From the NCBI RefSeq assembly GCF_037042905.1, contig NC_087245.1:28646001-28710000 (forward strand): a stretch of 64,000 nt of DNA, written 5' to 3'. Made by a program: the position numbers and the translations under genes. The notes below the pieces were generated by a model. It searched no databases and had not been told where the DNA came from. It saw nothing but the letters and a program-made list of their open reading frames with translations. Of the stretch, positions 13,307-24,100 are shown in pieces. Origin of the DNA: Lytechinus pictus. Lineage: Eukaryota; Echinodermata; Echinoidea; Temnopleuroida; Toxopneustidae. Positions within the stretch are counted from its first letter, which is position 1. Each line of letters starts with the position of its first letter.

Positions 13307-13340
<34 letters not shown>
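13117..13340. repeat. TA microsatellites flanking a 34-bp perfect palindrome
   Basis: TA runs occupy about 13117-13168 and 13308-13340. Between them, 13221-13254 and 13275-13308 are exact reverse complements (34 bp each), separated by a 20-nt loop. The right arm leads straight into the second TA run. Positions 13341-13730 have no recognisable feature. Confidence 0.9.
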
Positions 13341-13345
<5 letters not shown>

Positions 13346-13944
13346 GTAATAATTATTATCATTATTATTATAAAACTGTGTGTGTTTATATATACACAAT
13401 AATGCCTATCACATTCATTGGACATACGTGTATTTGTAGGCCTATTAGCCAATGAGAAAAATTGATAATCTTTTTTATACGCACTGTATAGGTCAGTTCA
13501 AAGACCGCGATTGATGACGATAATCGATCTTTCAAGATCTTTGGATATATATACACAAAGCCCTCTTTTAGATAGAATAATAACCTTTGTTCAGGATATA
13601 GATAGTTAAAATATTGGGGATTAACTTGAAATATCATGCCTGAGTTGAACTAAAATGAAATTCCACGAATTAGATATTGGGAGATACACAGAATGCAGCA
13701 CCTATGCCTATACTAACCTATTACTTATATTTGATTTGATTTGATTTGATTTTATTTCAGCATTTTTCCAACAGAAATAATTAACAAACATAATGTACAA
13801 CATAAAGAAAAAAATAGTGATACATTTCTTTTTACAAAAAAAAATACAAATAATCATTCATTTGCAAAAATGTATATAGATAGTATTATTTTGCAATATT
13901 ATAAGTTGTACTTTGTTGAGTAGACAAAAAAAAAAAAAATGCTG

Positions 13945-13987
13945 GAGACCGCTACCATAAGCAGTGCTTGACTAGGGTAGCGGCCTC
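13945..13987 (-). promoter_or_regulatory. Stem-loop in LINE 3' UTR
   Basis: GAGACCGCTACC (13945-13956) and GGTAGCGGCCTC (13976-13987) form a 12-bp stem with one mismatch around a 19-nt loop. Stem-loops near the 3' end of CR1/L2-type LINE RNA are known recognition signals for the reverse transcriptase. That role here is inference. Confidence 0.5.
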
Positions 13988-14454
13988 AAAACGTATTAGC
14001 GAAATAGACAAAAAAGAACGAAGTACAAATCAAGCATTGACTTAAATTAATTATAAACAGATATTATTAATACGATATTTACATGCAAGAACCTTGTATG
14101 CCTGATATTATGTGCACATTTGACGTATTTGCATGTGTTTGTGCATGTGCAAACGTGTGCGCGTGTGCAAATGTATATTTAAAATTGTATGTGTATGTTA
14201 AGTGTGTGTGTGTGTTGAGAGTGGGTGTGCGTGTATGTGTGTCGGTATATGAGGGTGTGGGGGTAGTATTAATTAGGAATTATTGAATGGTTCCAGGATA
14301 CAGCTTGAAATGATAGAAAAGTTTGATACTATGACTTAACTTTTTTTCATTTTCTGATGTAACAGTTTATGAGATCAGATAGAAATTAAAAATTTACCAA
14401 GAAAATTGAAAATTGACCAAGACCCGTAGAACTCTTTTTATATATATGCATAAA

Positions 14455-16698
14455 TTATTCAGAATTGTATTTGCGTGTCATAAATTTTTTAAAGGATGAT
14501 TTGAATGAGTTAAGAGAGGGACATTGTTTTAAGTATTGTGGTAAGGAATTCCAGGTATCTGGTCCATGATGGCGAACTGATTTTTGAGCAATAATAAGTT
14601 TGGGGTTGTGTAGATGATAATCAGAAGAGTGGCGAGTTGGATATGCATGTATATTTGAATTTAAATTGAATAGATTTTGGAATAATGATGGAAGATTATT
14701 GTAAGTGTATCTAAACATAAATATACCTGTTTGTAGAGTGTGAATATCCTGTATTTTAAGTGCATTTAAACGCTGAAATAGAGGTTCTGTGTGGGAAATA
14801 TAATGCGAATGAGTAACGTTACGAATTGCTCGTTTTTGGAGAAGTAGAAGAGAGTTTATTTTCGTTATACTACAGTTACCCCATACAATATTGCAATACA
14901 TCATATGTGAAAGTACTAGGGAGTTGTATAGAACCAATAATGATTTTTCAGAAAGAAAGTCTTTTAATTTGTAAATTATTCCTATGTTTCTTGATATAGA
15001 TGTATGTACATTGTGTATGTGTTCATTCCACGTTAGATTGGAGTCAATTGTTACTCCCAAGAATTTGGTAGAGTGTTTTCCAGTAAGAGGTAAACCGTCA
15101 ATTGATAAATTGGGAGCTGGTAAATGTGGATTAGCTTCTCGAAAGTGTATAAAATTGGTTTTGCTTATGTTAAGTGAAAGTTTGTTTGTTTTAAACCATT
15201 GGGATATTTTAGAGAGTTCTGAATTAAGAATATGTGTTAGAGTATCTAAATTAGCATGGGAATAGAAAATACTGGTATCGTCGGCAAAAATTATGAAATT
15301 TAGAATTGGGGATGAATTTATGATATCATTAATATAGATAATAAAAAGTAGGGGTCCCAGAATTGATCCCTGTGGTACGCCGCACTTGATATTTTGTTTT
15401 TGTGAGTTTTGAGATTGGAAATGTACGTATTGTTGTCGATTATGTAAATAGTCTTCAAACCAGGATAGTGCTTGTCCCCTTATTCCATATGACTTTAATT
15501 TATGAATTAATATTTTGTGGTCGATTGTATCGAAAGCTTTCGAAAGATCCATGTAAATTCCAATCGCATGTTCCTTTCTGGTGAAAGCTTCAATAATTTT
15601 GTCGTACATATATAATAAGGCATAATCTGTTGAGTGTCCTTCTCTAAAACCGAACTGATTAGGAATAAAAATATCATTGTTTTTCAGAAAAGTAAAGAGT
15701 CGTTTATAAATAATTTTTTCAATAATTTTAGATATTGATGGTAGTAAAGATATGGGCCTGTAATTGCTGATTAAGGAGGAATCTTCTTTTTTATAAATTG
15801 GTATTACTTTTGCGAGTTTCAGGGAATCCGGGCATTTGCCTGTTGAAAGAGAGAGATTAAATATATTGGATAGTGGATGAGCAATGTAATGAATAATTTG
15901 TTTAAGCAAATAAACACTAATTCCGTCATGCCCACAAGACTTGCTAGATTTCAGTTGTTGAACAATATTAATTATTTCAAGTTCATTAGTTGGTCTTAAA
16001 AAGAGTGAGTTTTCACATGCTGGAGATAGGAATTTAGTGAAATGTGAATCATTTACATGAATGTTTGAGGCCAGATTGGGACCTACATTAGTGAAATAAT
16101 CATTGAATGCATTTGAAATTGTTTCTGGGTTAGTAATTTCTTGACCATCAACATTAAAACTATTTGCAATATCATGTTTTTTCTTACCTAAGAGATCGTT
16201 GACAGTTTTCCATAAAAAAGTAACATTATTTGCGTTTTCCTCTATATTTTTTGAATAGTACAGTTTTCGAGATAGACGAATAATGGATGTCAATTTATTT
16301 CTATATTTTTTGTATTTGTCAAATTTTACCTTACATTGAGTTTTTAGAGCTTGCTTATAGAGTTTATTCCGTGTTGATATTGATCGTTTAATGCCCTTTG
16401 TGATCCATGGTTGTTTATTCTTTTTAAGGACCTTATCTTTTACAAGAGGTATGTTTTTGTTATAATAATGTAAGAGTTTTTGAATAAATATTTCATAAGC
16501 AACATCGGCGTAAGTTTCGTTCAATACTTCATTCCAATCTTCTTCAGCTAAATCAGTTTTTAGTGCATCGATGTTGCGTTGGGTTTCTTTTCTGTGCATT
16601 TCTTTTTTGTTTTTATTTGTATGTTGTTGAATTTTAGCTTGATTAGAAATATTATCTTGTCTATGTTGGGATTTTTTTTTTTTTACAATTATGTTCAC
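14455..16698 (-). CDS. Non-LTR retrotransposon reverse transcriptase (ORF2 C-terminal part)
   Basis: This 747-codon open frame copies LINE RNA into DNA at the insertion site. The N-terminal ~250 residues match the linker that follows the endonuclease in Jockey/CR1-type ORF2 (a KQPWITKGIKRSI stretch). Reverse transcriptase motifs then follow in order: NYRPISLLP near residue 315, YMDLSKAFDTIDH near 385, GVPQGSILGPLLFIIYINDI near 440, and the catalytic FADDT near 470. The last ~150 residues resemble the CR1/L2 C-terminal domain, including HHGPDTWNSLP near residue 715. There are no internal stops, which is unusual for an old copy and suggests recent insertion. The apurinic-type endonuclease is missing, so it cannot be autonomous. 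The ATG used is simply the first in the open frame. Confidence 0.85.
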   Translation of the reverse strand: MNIIVKKKKSQHRQDNISNQAKIQQHTNKNKKEMHRKETQRNIDALKTDLAEEDWNEVLNETYADVAYEIFIQKLLHYYNKNIPLVKDKVLKKNKQPWITKGIKRSISTRNKLYKQALKTQCKVKFDKYKKYRNKLTSIIRLSRKLYYSKNIEENANNVTFLWKTVNDLLGKKKHDIANSFNVDGQEITNPETISNAFNDYFTNVGPNLASNIHVNDSHFTKFLSPACENSLFLRPTNELEIINIVQQLKSSKSCGHDGISVYLLKQIIHYIAHPLSNIFNLSLSTGKCPDSLKLAKVIPIYKKEDSSLISNYRPISLLPSISKIIEKIIYKRLFTFLKNNDIFIPNQFGFREGHSTDYALLYMYDKIIEAFTRKEHAIGIYMDLSKAFDTIDHKILIHKLKSYGIRGQALSWFEDYLHNRQQYVHFQSQNSQKQNIKCGVPQGSILGPLLFIIYINDIINSSPILNFIIFADDTSIFYSHANLDTLTHILNSELSKISQWFKTNKLSLNISKTNFIHFREANPHLPAPNLSIDGLPLTGKHSTKFLGVTIDSNLTWNEHIHNVHTSISRNIGIIYKLKDFLSEKSLLVLYNSLVLSHMMYCNIVWGNCSITKINSLLLLQKRAIRNVTHSHYISHTEPLFQRLNALKIQDIHTLQTGIFMFRYTYNNLPSLFQNLFNLNSNIHAYPTRHSSDYHLHNPKLIIAQKSVRHHGPDTWNSLPQYLKQCPSLNSFKSSFKKFMTRKYNSE

Positions 16699-17003
16699 AG
16701 TTTACTTACCCATAATAAAGTACGACAGAAACGACGTGATGTATTTTTTTAGAAAAGGAACTAAACAAAGAATTTAAACCAAATTGAATACAAACAAAAG
16801 TAATGGTGAAATTACACATGCACAGTCGACGGTATAAATGGCTGTTACACATAATATACATATTTCTTTGTAAGTAGATGTATGAAAAACAACAACAAAA
16901 TACAAACCAATCCAAAGGGCCAGGAGCAACTACCCCTATGTTTTTTTCATGTACAGTAGTGAAAAAGGGCGGAGAGAAGGTAAAAAGAAAAAAAGAAAGA
17001 AGC

Positions 17004-17614
17004 TTAAAGGACAAGTCCATTCCAACAAAAAATTGATTTGAATAAAAAGAGAAAAATCCAACAAGCATAACACTGAAAATTTCATCAAAATCGGATGTAA
17101 AATAAGAACGTTATGACATTTTACAGTTTCGCTTATTTTCACAAAACAGTTATATGTACATCCTGGTTGCTATACAAATGAGGTGAGTGATGACGTCATC
17201 CACTCACTATTTCTTTTGTATTTCATTATATGAAATATGAAATATTCTAATTTTTTTCTCATTGTCAAGTGAAACAGTGATTAATTCTTCCCTGAACATG
17301 TGGGGTTAGCAATGTTTAATACTATATGATTCAGTCAAATCGATCCCTATGGTCAAATCTGTAATAAATGAAATATTGTATAATTCAAGCAATAAAAAAC
17401 AAAAGAAATAGTGAATGAAGGACATCATCGACTGATTCATTTGCATGTCACTGAGTTGTGCATGTCACTGTCATGTGAAAAATGAGCGAAACTATAAAGT
17501 GTCATAACTTTCTTATTTTTCATCCGATTTTTATGAACTTTTCAGTGTTATACTAGTTTGATTTTTCTCTATTGACTCAAATCAACATTTTGCTGGGGTG
17601 GACTTGACCTTTAA
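17004..17614. mobile_element. TTAA-flanked foldback element, copy 1
   Basis: It begins TTAAAGGACAAGTCCA and ends TGGACTTGACCTTTAA. The terminal ~150 bp at each side are reverse complements, with shared blocks such as AAAATCCAACAAGCATAACA and CATCCGATTTT. The 611-bp copy has no coding frame. TTAA at both outer edges is compatible with TTAA target duplication (piggyBac or Kolobok type). Two further copies lie at 49953 and 53190. Confidence 0.85.
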
Positions 17615-17971
17615 CAAAAAGAGAGGTCAGTAAAACGTCACTTCTTTCATCAATTCATTAAAACATTCGTCCAATCATTCACCTGTTTATTCAATTATTT
17701 ACTAATCTTTTCATTTGTAGTACTTTTTTTTTTAAATGATAGTCCCAAACCATCAGTGCAGAGTAATAAAATGAAATAAAGATTTAAATGTATACTCATT
17801 TTAAAATAGGTATTGCAAGAATTCTGATTAAAAAAACACACAAATGTGTTCGATAATTAAAGCAAATGCATACATCCTGTTTTAGCGATAAGAAACAATT
17901 AATGATGACGCAAGACTAATGTTTATCATTCAATCTCTCGGTTTGGTCTGTGAGGATTCAAGCCCGTTATT

Positions 17972-18007
17972 TATATAAACCAAAGATCAAAAATCATATT
18001 TTCATTC
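17972..18007 (+). promoter_or_regulatory. Putative core promoter of gene A (TATA plus initiator)
   Basis: TATATAA at 17972-17978 is followed by TCATTCT at 18002-18008, which fits the initiator consensus YYANWYY. The candidate start A is about 32 bp downstream of the TATA box, a standard spacing. This predicts a 5' UTR of about 75 nt before the ATG at 18079. No transcript evidence is available here. Confidence 0.45.
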
Positions 18008-18078
18008 TGTTTCGCCATCGATAGGCTTCCTGGATTATTACTCCTTGATTTGAGTTCCAATTCTGACGTTGATACACA

Positions 18079-18136
18079 ATGAAGACGACCTCGATTATCG
18101 TTTTGATTTTATGTATTGCCTTTCTTAAAGACGCAG
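18079..18136 (+). CDS. Gene A exon 1: signal peptide
   Basis: It encodes MKTTSIIVLILCIAFLKDA, a short basic start followed by a hydrophobic core, which is a typical secretory signal. The donor is CAG|GTTTGT and the exon ends in phase 1. This ATG is the first in a suitable frame after the predicted transcription start. Confidence 0.85.
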
Positions 18137-21100
18137 GTTTGTAGGCTTCTCTATGCTATATCATTTTAGAGATGGGATGAAGTTATCCCAACCCTCTGAA
18201 AGAAAGAGTATTCTCCCTTGTCGATTACCAATGAGGACAGAATGCATCTGATTTAATACATTGTTTATTGTTGATGTTTCAGATGCAGCGCGTCGTCGTC
18301 GACGTCGTAGAAGATCGGATCCTCCTCCACCACCTTCTCCATCTCCAAGTAAGTAATATGTGCTATTCTTTGATTGCTTTGGCCCGTATATATGGCCGTT
18401 CGCTTGTCAATTTTACGGTTTTCAGCAAATTCGTTCACATATACATGTATTAGGCATAAAAACAACAAAAAATACAAAGGATTGAATAGCAAAAGCAGAG
18501 TAAAGGAATATTAAAACATAATAGTTAAATAAAATAATATAACGTGATTGTCCGCACACACGAAAACCATGGACCTGGGAAGCAGGGGTGCTGGGGGTGC
18601 TGAAGCACCCCCAAGATTTTCACAGGGGGTACTGCGTGTATTATTTTCCATAGGCCATGGAATTCTGGTTGGTGTGTCACACAGGAGAATTGTATGGAAA
18701 ATTACCAACATCTTGTGCTGAAACCCCCTTTTTTTTGGCTTATCAAATTTCTTGGCACCAGAACGACCTTCATTTTGTATACACAACTTGTTCTTTATTT
18801 AAAACATTCTTAAATCATCAGCTTCAGACTAAAATTTTCTGCTCGCGCTTCGCGCTCACATTATTGATTTAGGATACCCAATTACCCATTTATTTCATTA
18901 TTTACAAAACATGACCTAGAGTGACCCGTTTTTAGGTCTAAATTTTTTTTTCGCTCATGGTTCGCGCTCGCATTGTTTAGTTATATGTCTATCCTACCCA
19001 TGATTACACAATATGCTTAGAATTTCCATTTTTTTAGGTTGGAATGTCAAAAATTTTCAGCTTGCGCTTCGCGCTCGCTTTATGGCTAACTACAAGCAGT
19101 CCTCAGGTCCCTTTCTATCAGTTATATACGGATTTTGTTTAGGATCACAAACATTCTCAAAATGGTAGATTTTCAGGACAAGATAGGGCCTATATGGAAT
19201 TTCCAAAATATTAGCTCGCGCTCTGCGCTCTCACTATTTGAATATGGCTTATGAGATTACTATGTTTTATAGGAATAAAACAAAAAAGTGACTGTTACGA
19301 AGAAACACACAAAAATCATCTTTGAGTGGAAAGTATGGGTGATTGTTTTTCGCCCCCCCCTCCTCTTATTGGCGAAAGATGGATCCGCCCCTGAATTTAG
19401 GCCTACTTCAGCATCCCCAGTCAAAAAATCGTTCCCAGGGCCCTGCGAACATCACACACTCCCGCACACATAAAATCCACCCACTTCCAATCTACGCACT
19501 ATTGTTTAATAATGGAGCAAAGATTGATTTCAGCATTCGATGTCTTTAAAACATCATGGGATAGAAGTCCAATGTGCATCTGATAAAATAAAAGGGAACA
19601 CTTCTTTTTTTAACCTGTTGTGGCAATTAATTTGAATCAAAGTATTTGTGTTCAGATGGAATTTCCAAAATATTAGCTCGCGCTCTGCGCTCTCACTATT
19701 TGAATATGGCTTATGAGATTACTATGTTTTATAGGAATAAAACAAAAAAGTGACTGTTACGAAGAAACACACAAAAATCATCTTTGAGTGGAAAGTATGG
19801 GTGATTGTTTTTCGCCCCCCCTCCTCTTATTGGCGAAAGATGGATCCGCCCCTGAATTTAGGCCTACTTCAGCATCCCCAGTCAAAAAATCGTTCCCAGG
19901 GCCCTGCGAACATCACACACTCCCGCACACATAAAATCCACCCACTTCCAATCTACGCACTATTGTTTAATAATGGAGCAAAGATTGATTTCAGCATTCG
20001 ATGTCTTTAAAACATCATGGGATAGAAGTCCAATGTGCATCTGATAAAATAAAAGGGAACACTTCTTTTTTTAACCTGTTGTGGCAATTAATTTGAATCA
20101 AAGTATTTGTGTTGGTTTATCAACACTATAGACATGCTAGATTTATCTTAGTATTAATTTGCTGTATATATGTGTGGGGAGGGGGCTGACGAGGCAGTTT
20201 CCCTCCACCCACGCCAAATTCCACCCAAAATATGCGTCAAATCCTTCAGTCTTTAATTTTAAGTGACCATCTTCCTTCCCTTATTAGCGGCTCTCGAACA
20301 ATATAAACACCCCATACAATAGCTCCATGCCCATACATCGTGGAAAGAAAGCCCGGAAAGAAAGTCATTGTTTAGGTCTGTGGTTGGCCCCTTTCAGTCA
20401 AAAGCAGTGGCGTACAGATGGGCAGCTTGGGGGCACTTGCTCCAAAAAATTTCACGACCAAGAAAAGAAAAAGAGAAAAGAAAAGAGAGAAGGGTGAAAT
20501 ATGATATTATTTCATTTACGGTAGGTTAAAAAAAAGTGTCGTATGTTTCACGGCACACCATGAATCTCTCTTGGGCAAGTGTTGGTCTTGAAAAGGAGAG
20601 ATTGGATGGTCCGTTTCAGGACCAACACTTGCCCAAAAAAGATACATGGTGTACCGATAATCCTACTATACACTATTCTTCTTCGCCATGGAAACCTTCA
20701 GAAGTTACCAAAAAGAATGACATTTCACAAATCCTCAATTCAAGAAAAAAATGTTACGAACGCATAATCATTATATTATGACTGGAAAGAGTATTTTATC
20801 CCAAATAATTTGATACCATATTTATGGGTTACGTGTTAACGCTTGGATGATCTGGGGGCCCGTTGCAGAAAGAGTTGCGTTTAAACGCCAGCCAAAAAAA
20901 ATCAAACGTAAGTACCAAATGCGCGCTGTTGATTGATTGAAAATCAAGTTGCGCATGATTTTTAGAGTTGAAATGATTGCATCTCTTTCTGCAACGGGCC
21001 CCAGGAGGTAGGCTTTGCAGTGATGTAAATTTTGATTTGCGCCAGAGTAAGTCATGACTGCAATGAATGAATTCAGATGTCAATGATGTCATAATCCTAC

Positions 21101-24100
21101 AAGAGTTGCTTTAAAATCCATTTCAATATACCTTTTCAGTGATTTACATTATAATTGTTCAATATTGTTGTAATCATGACTTAATCAAATTCAAGATAAA
21201 GTTTATGTTGACATTACATACCAGGTCCATGGTTCTATTCTGAACACATTCCAGGTCCATCACAAACATAAAATACATTAACAATTATTATAATAATATT
21301 ACACAGATATAAAACATAATAATTCAAATTATACAGTCAATATGGTATTTTTTGGAATGAATCAAGTCAAGTTAGGTTATGTATTTATTTATTTTTTGTT
21401 TTAAGGATGTATTTATTGTACTCTCTCAAAATCAAAATACACATTCGATGAACAAGTTTTACAAATTATTTGAAATACGATTATAAATTATACAATAAAT
21501 CCATATCTCATATAATTGTACAAATTATAAATCAAACTTCAAAGATACTGGAAATCAATACTGATGCGTTTCAACAATTACAAAATGAAATATTTAGATT
21601 TAGATTTTAGATTTATTTATTTCCGTTCAACAAAATTTGCAAAATATAATCATATTAACAAGATGTATCAAAATTAATGACAAGAGAGAGAAAAAAAACA
21701 TTGATAAAAAAGTTGATGTTCTAATTCCCAACCCCCTCCCCGTCCCCAGGTAAAGAGCACCCCCCCCCCTTTATGCCTACTCTACATGGAAGGGACTCAA
21801 ATTCCCCCGAATTCTTGTTTTTTCTGCAAGAAATAAAGAGAAACATGTATATGTTTTTGTTTAATTTTTGTGTGGTTTTGTCTCTCACTGTATGCAGTTT
21901 ACTTTTAAGTATCGATTCTCAAGTTAATTTAATTGAAAAGGGATTTGCAAATATATTTACTAACTCAAGTAGGATTATTGCATCATTGGCATCTGGGGTT
22001 CATTCATTGCATTTATGCCTTACTTTGGCGCGAATCAAAATTTACATCACTGCAACGAATACTTTCTGAGCATCCAAGCGTTAACACATAAACCATAAAT
22101 ATGGCGGTATCAAATTATTTGGGATAAAATACCCTTTCCAGTCATATATAATGATTATGCGTTCGTGACATATATATATTTTTTAAATTGGGGATTTGTT
22201 ATGTTTTTTTTTCTCACACGGTATATGAAACGGGCCCCTGATAAGAATACCTGCCGTATTTTTTTATATTCTTCTTGCAGATACTCCTCCTAGATTTAAC
22301 AACTGCCCGCAAACTCTCCCTGTTCAGTACACCACAACTGCTACTGCTGTCGTCATCTGGGTTGAACCAACGTGTACCGACTACGAATCATCGTGTACTG
22401 TTAGGTAAAGATACCCCCTCATCAAACTGGAAGGAATTACATAATTCACTGGCGGATACAGGGAGGGGGGGGCAAAGCCAGCCCGTGCCCCCATTTGAGA
22501 GGCACAATTTAAATTTGTATTGTAAAAAAGCCGTTAGAACATAAGTGTGCCCCTCCCCCCTTTTGAAAATGAAGAAATTTTTTGGGCTCGTCAAATTTTT
22601 TCGTGAAGGAAATGTCCTTATTTTTTGTTGAAAACCTTTCTTTTTTACTTGTAAAATTTTTCCTCGGGAAAAAGTGCCCCCTTTTGTAATATCAAAATGA
22701 GCTCCTCCAGACAAAAGCATGTTGATCTTATACCATGCAGAGAGTGTGACGAAATAAAGTAACCGAGACGTTTATTTTCCAATGGGTCTGTTCTTTTTAA
22801 AACAGTGCCGTACAGGCACTTGCCCCCTCCCTAATTTTTTTTCACTACCAAGAAAAAAAAGAGAAAAGGGAAGAAAAAGAAAAAGAGGAGGGTGAAATAT
22901 GATATTTTCGGAATATTATGTCAAAATCTACTACAAAATTGGATTTTCGAACTAATTAAAAATTGCAACATGTTTGCACAGTCGCTTCGCTCGCTTGCAA
23001 CTATTTAAAAACAAATTCCGTCCGATACGCCATCATGATATCTTGACCCCGTCTTACAAAGAGTTACGGTTGATCCGATCAATCGCAACTATGGACGGCC
23101 AGCAACGTCAACATGTATTATTCATGGTTGTTCAAATTATTTTCAAACTATGATGTATATCCATGCATTCATTGTTTTCTTGAAAATTCACTGTACTTCT
23201 TTTTGTTTACAAAGGACATTGTGCAAATTTCCTATAGAAAAAAATATGACACTAATGGATCTCCAAAAAATTACGATTGATTGGATCAATCGTAACACTT
23301 TGTAAGACGGGGCCCAGGCCTCCTCAAAAATATTAGACTCATATAACGCCACTGGTTTAAAACATTATCTATAATCAATTTAATAAAAAGGCACACACAC
23401 ACACCCACCCAAACTGGTAAACATTCAGGGGCCAGCTGCATTTTATTGTCCTCCTCTCTAACTTTTTACATTTCTCTCTTCCTCCAGTCGAAGTGGCCAT
23501 CCTCCGGGGCATTCTTTCGGTGAAGGTACACATAGCATCGCATACACTGCCATAGACACTGGTGGACTATCTACATCCTGTGCCGTTTCTTTTACTGTTA
23601 GCGGTAAATATGCTTATGACTCTTTCGTTATCATATCTCATTTCTCAGTAATCAAAAATCATGCAGACTAGTGGGTGCAACATCATCCTACATCGAAAAA
23701 AATTGACTTCAGGATGCAGGAATACATGTGGTAATATCATGTTCTTTTTACAAACACATGGGATCGAGGTTATGTGATCTTTGTCACATGTCATGTTCAG
23801 TAACAACCAACTGCAGAACTAGTACATATTTTATTACGATAAAACTGGATTGATATTTTCAGATATATTTTGTGATGCTGTTATAATACGTGATTCCGGA
23901 ACCCTTCTTTCCTTTAGGCTTTTATTATCAATTTCCGTCGTTTATTTTCACATAAATTTTAGAATAATAATGAAATATGAAAGAAAATGGCGTGTATACA
24001 TGAAGCATATACTAGAATGGAATTATAACAGGGCAGTACATTCTGAACACATTATTTTGCCAGTTTCTCTCTTCCCAGACAGAGTTTTCTCTATTTATTA

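Larger units (their letters stand above)
13731..16698 (-). mobile_element. 5'-truncated CR1/L2-type LINE
   Basis: The element reads right to left. Its reverse transcriptase frame occupies 16698-14455, then a 3' UTR of about 720 bp follows. It ends in a short ATCAA-type tail (four TTGAT units on the + strand at 13731-13750). Tandem pentamer tails of this kind are typical of CR1/L2-like LINEs, which lack poly(A). The endonuclease part expected upstream is absent, so the copy is 5' truncated close to a T run at 16673. A GT-rich stretch lies inside the 3' UTR at about 14110-14260. Confidence 0.8.
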
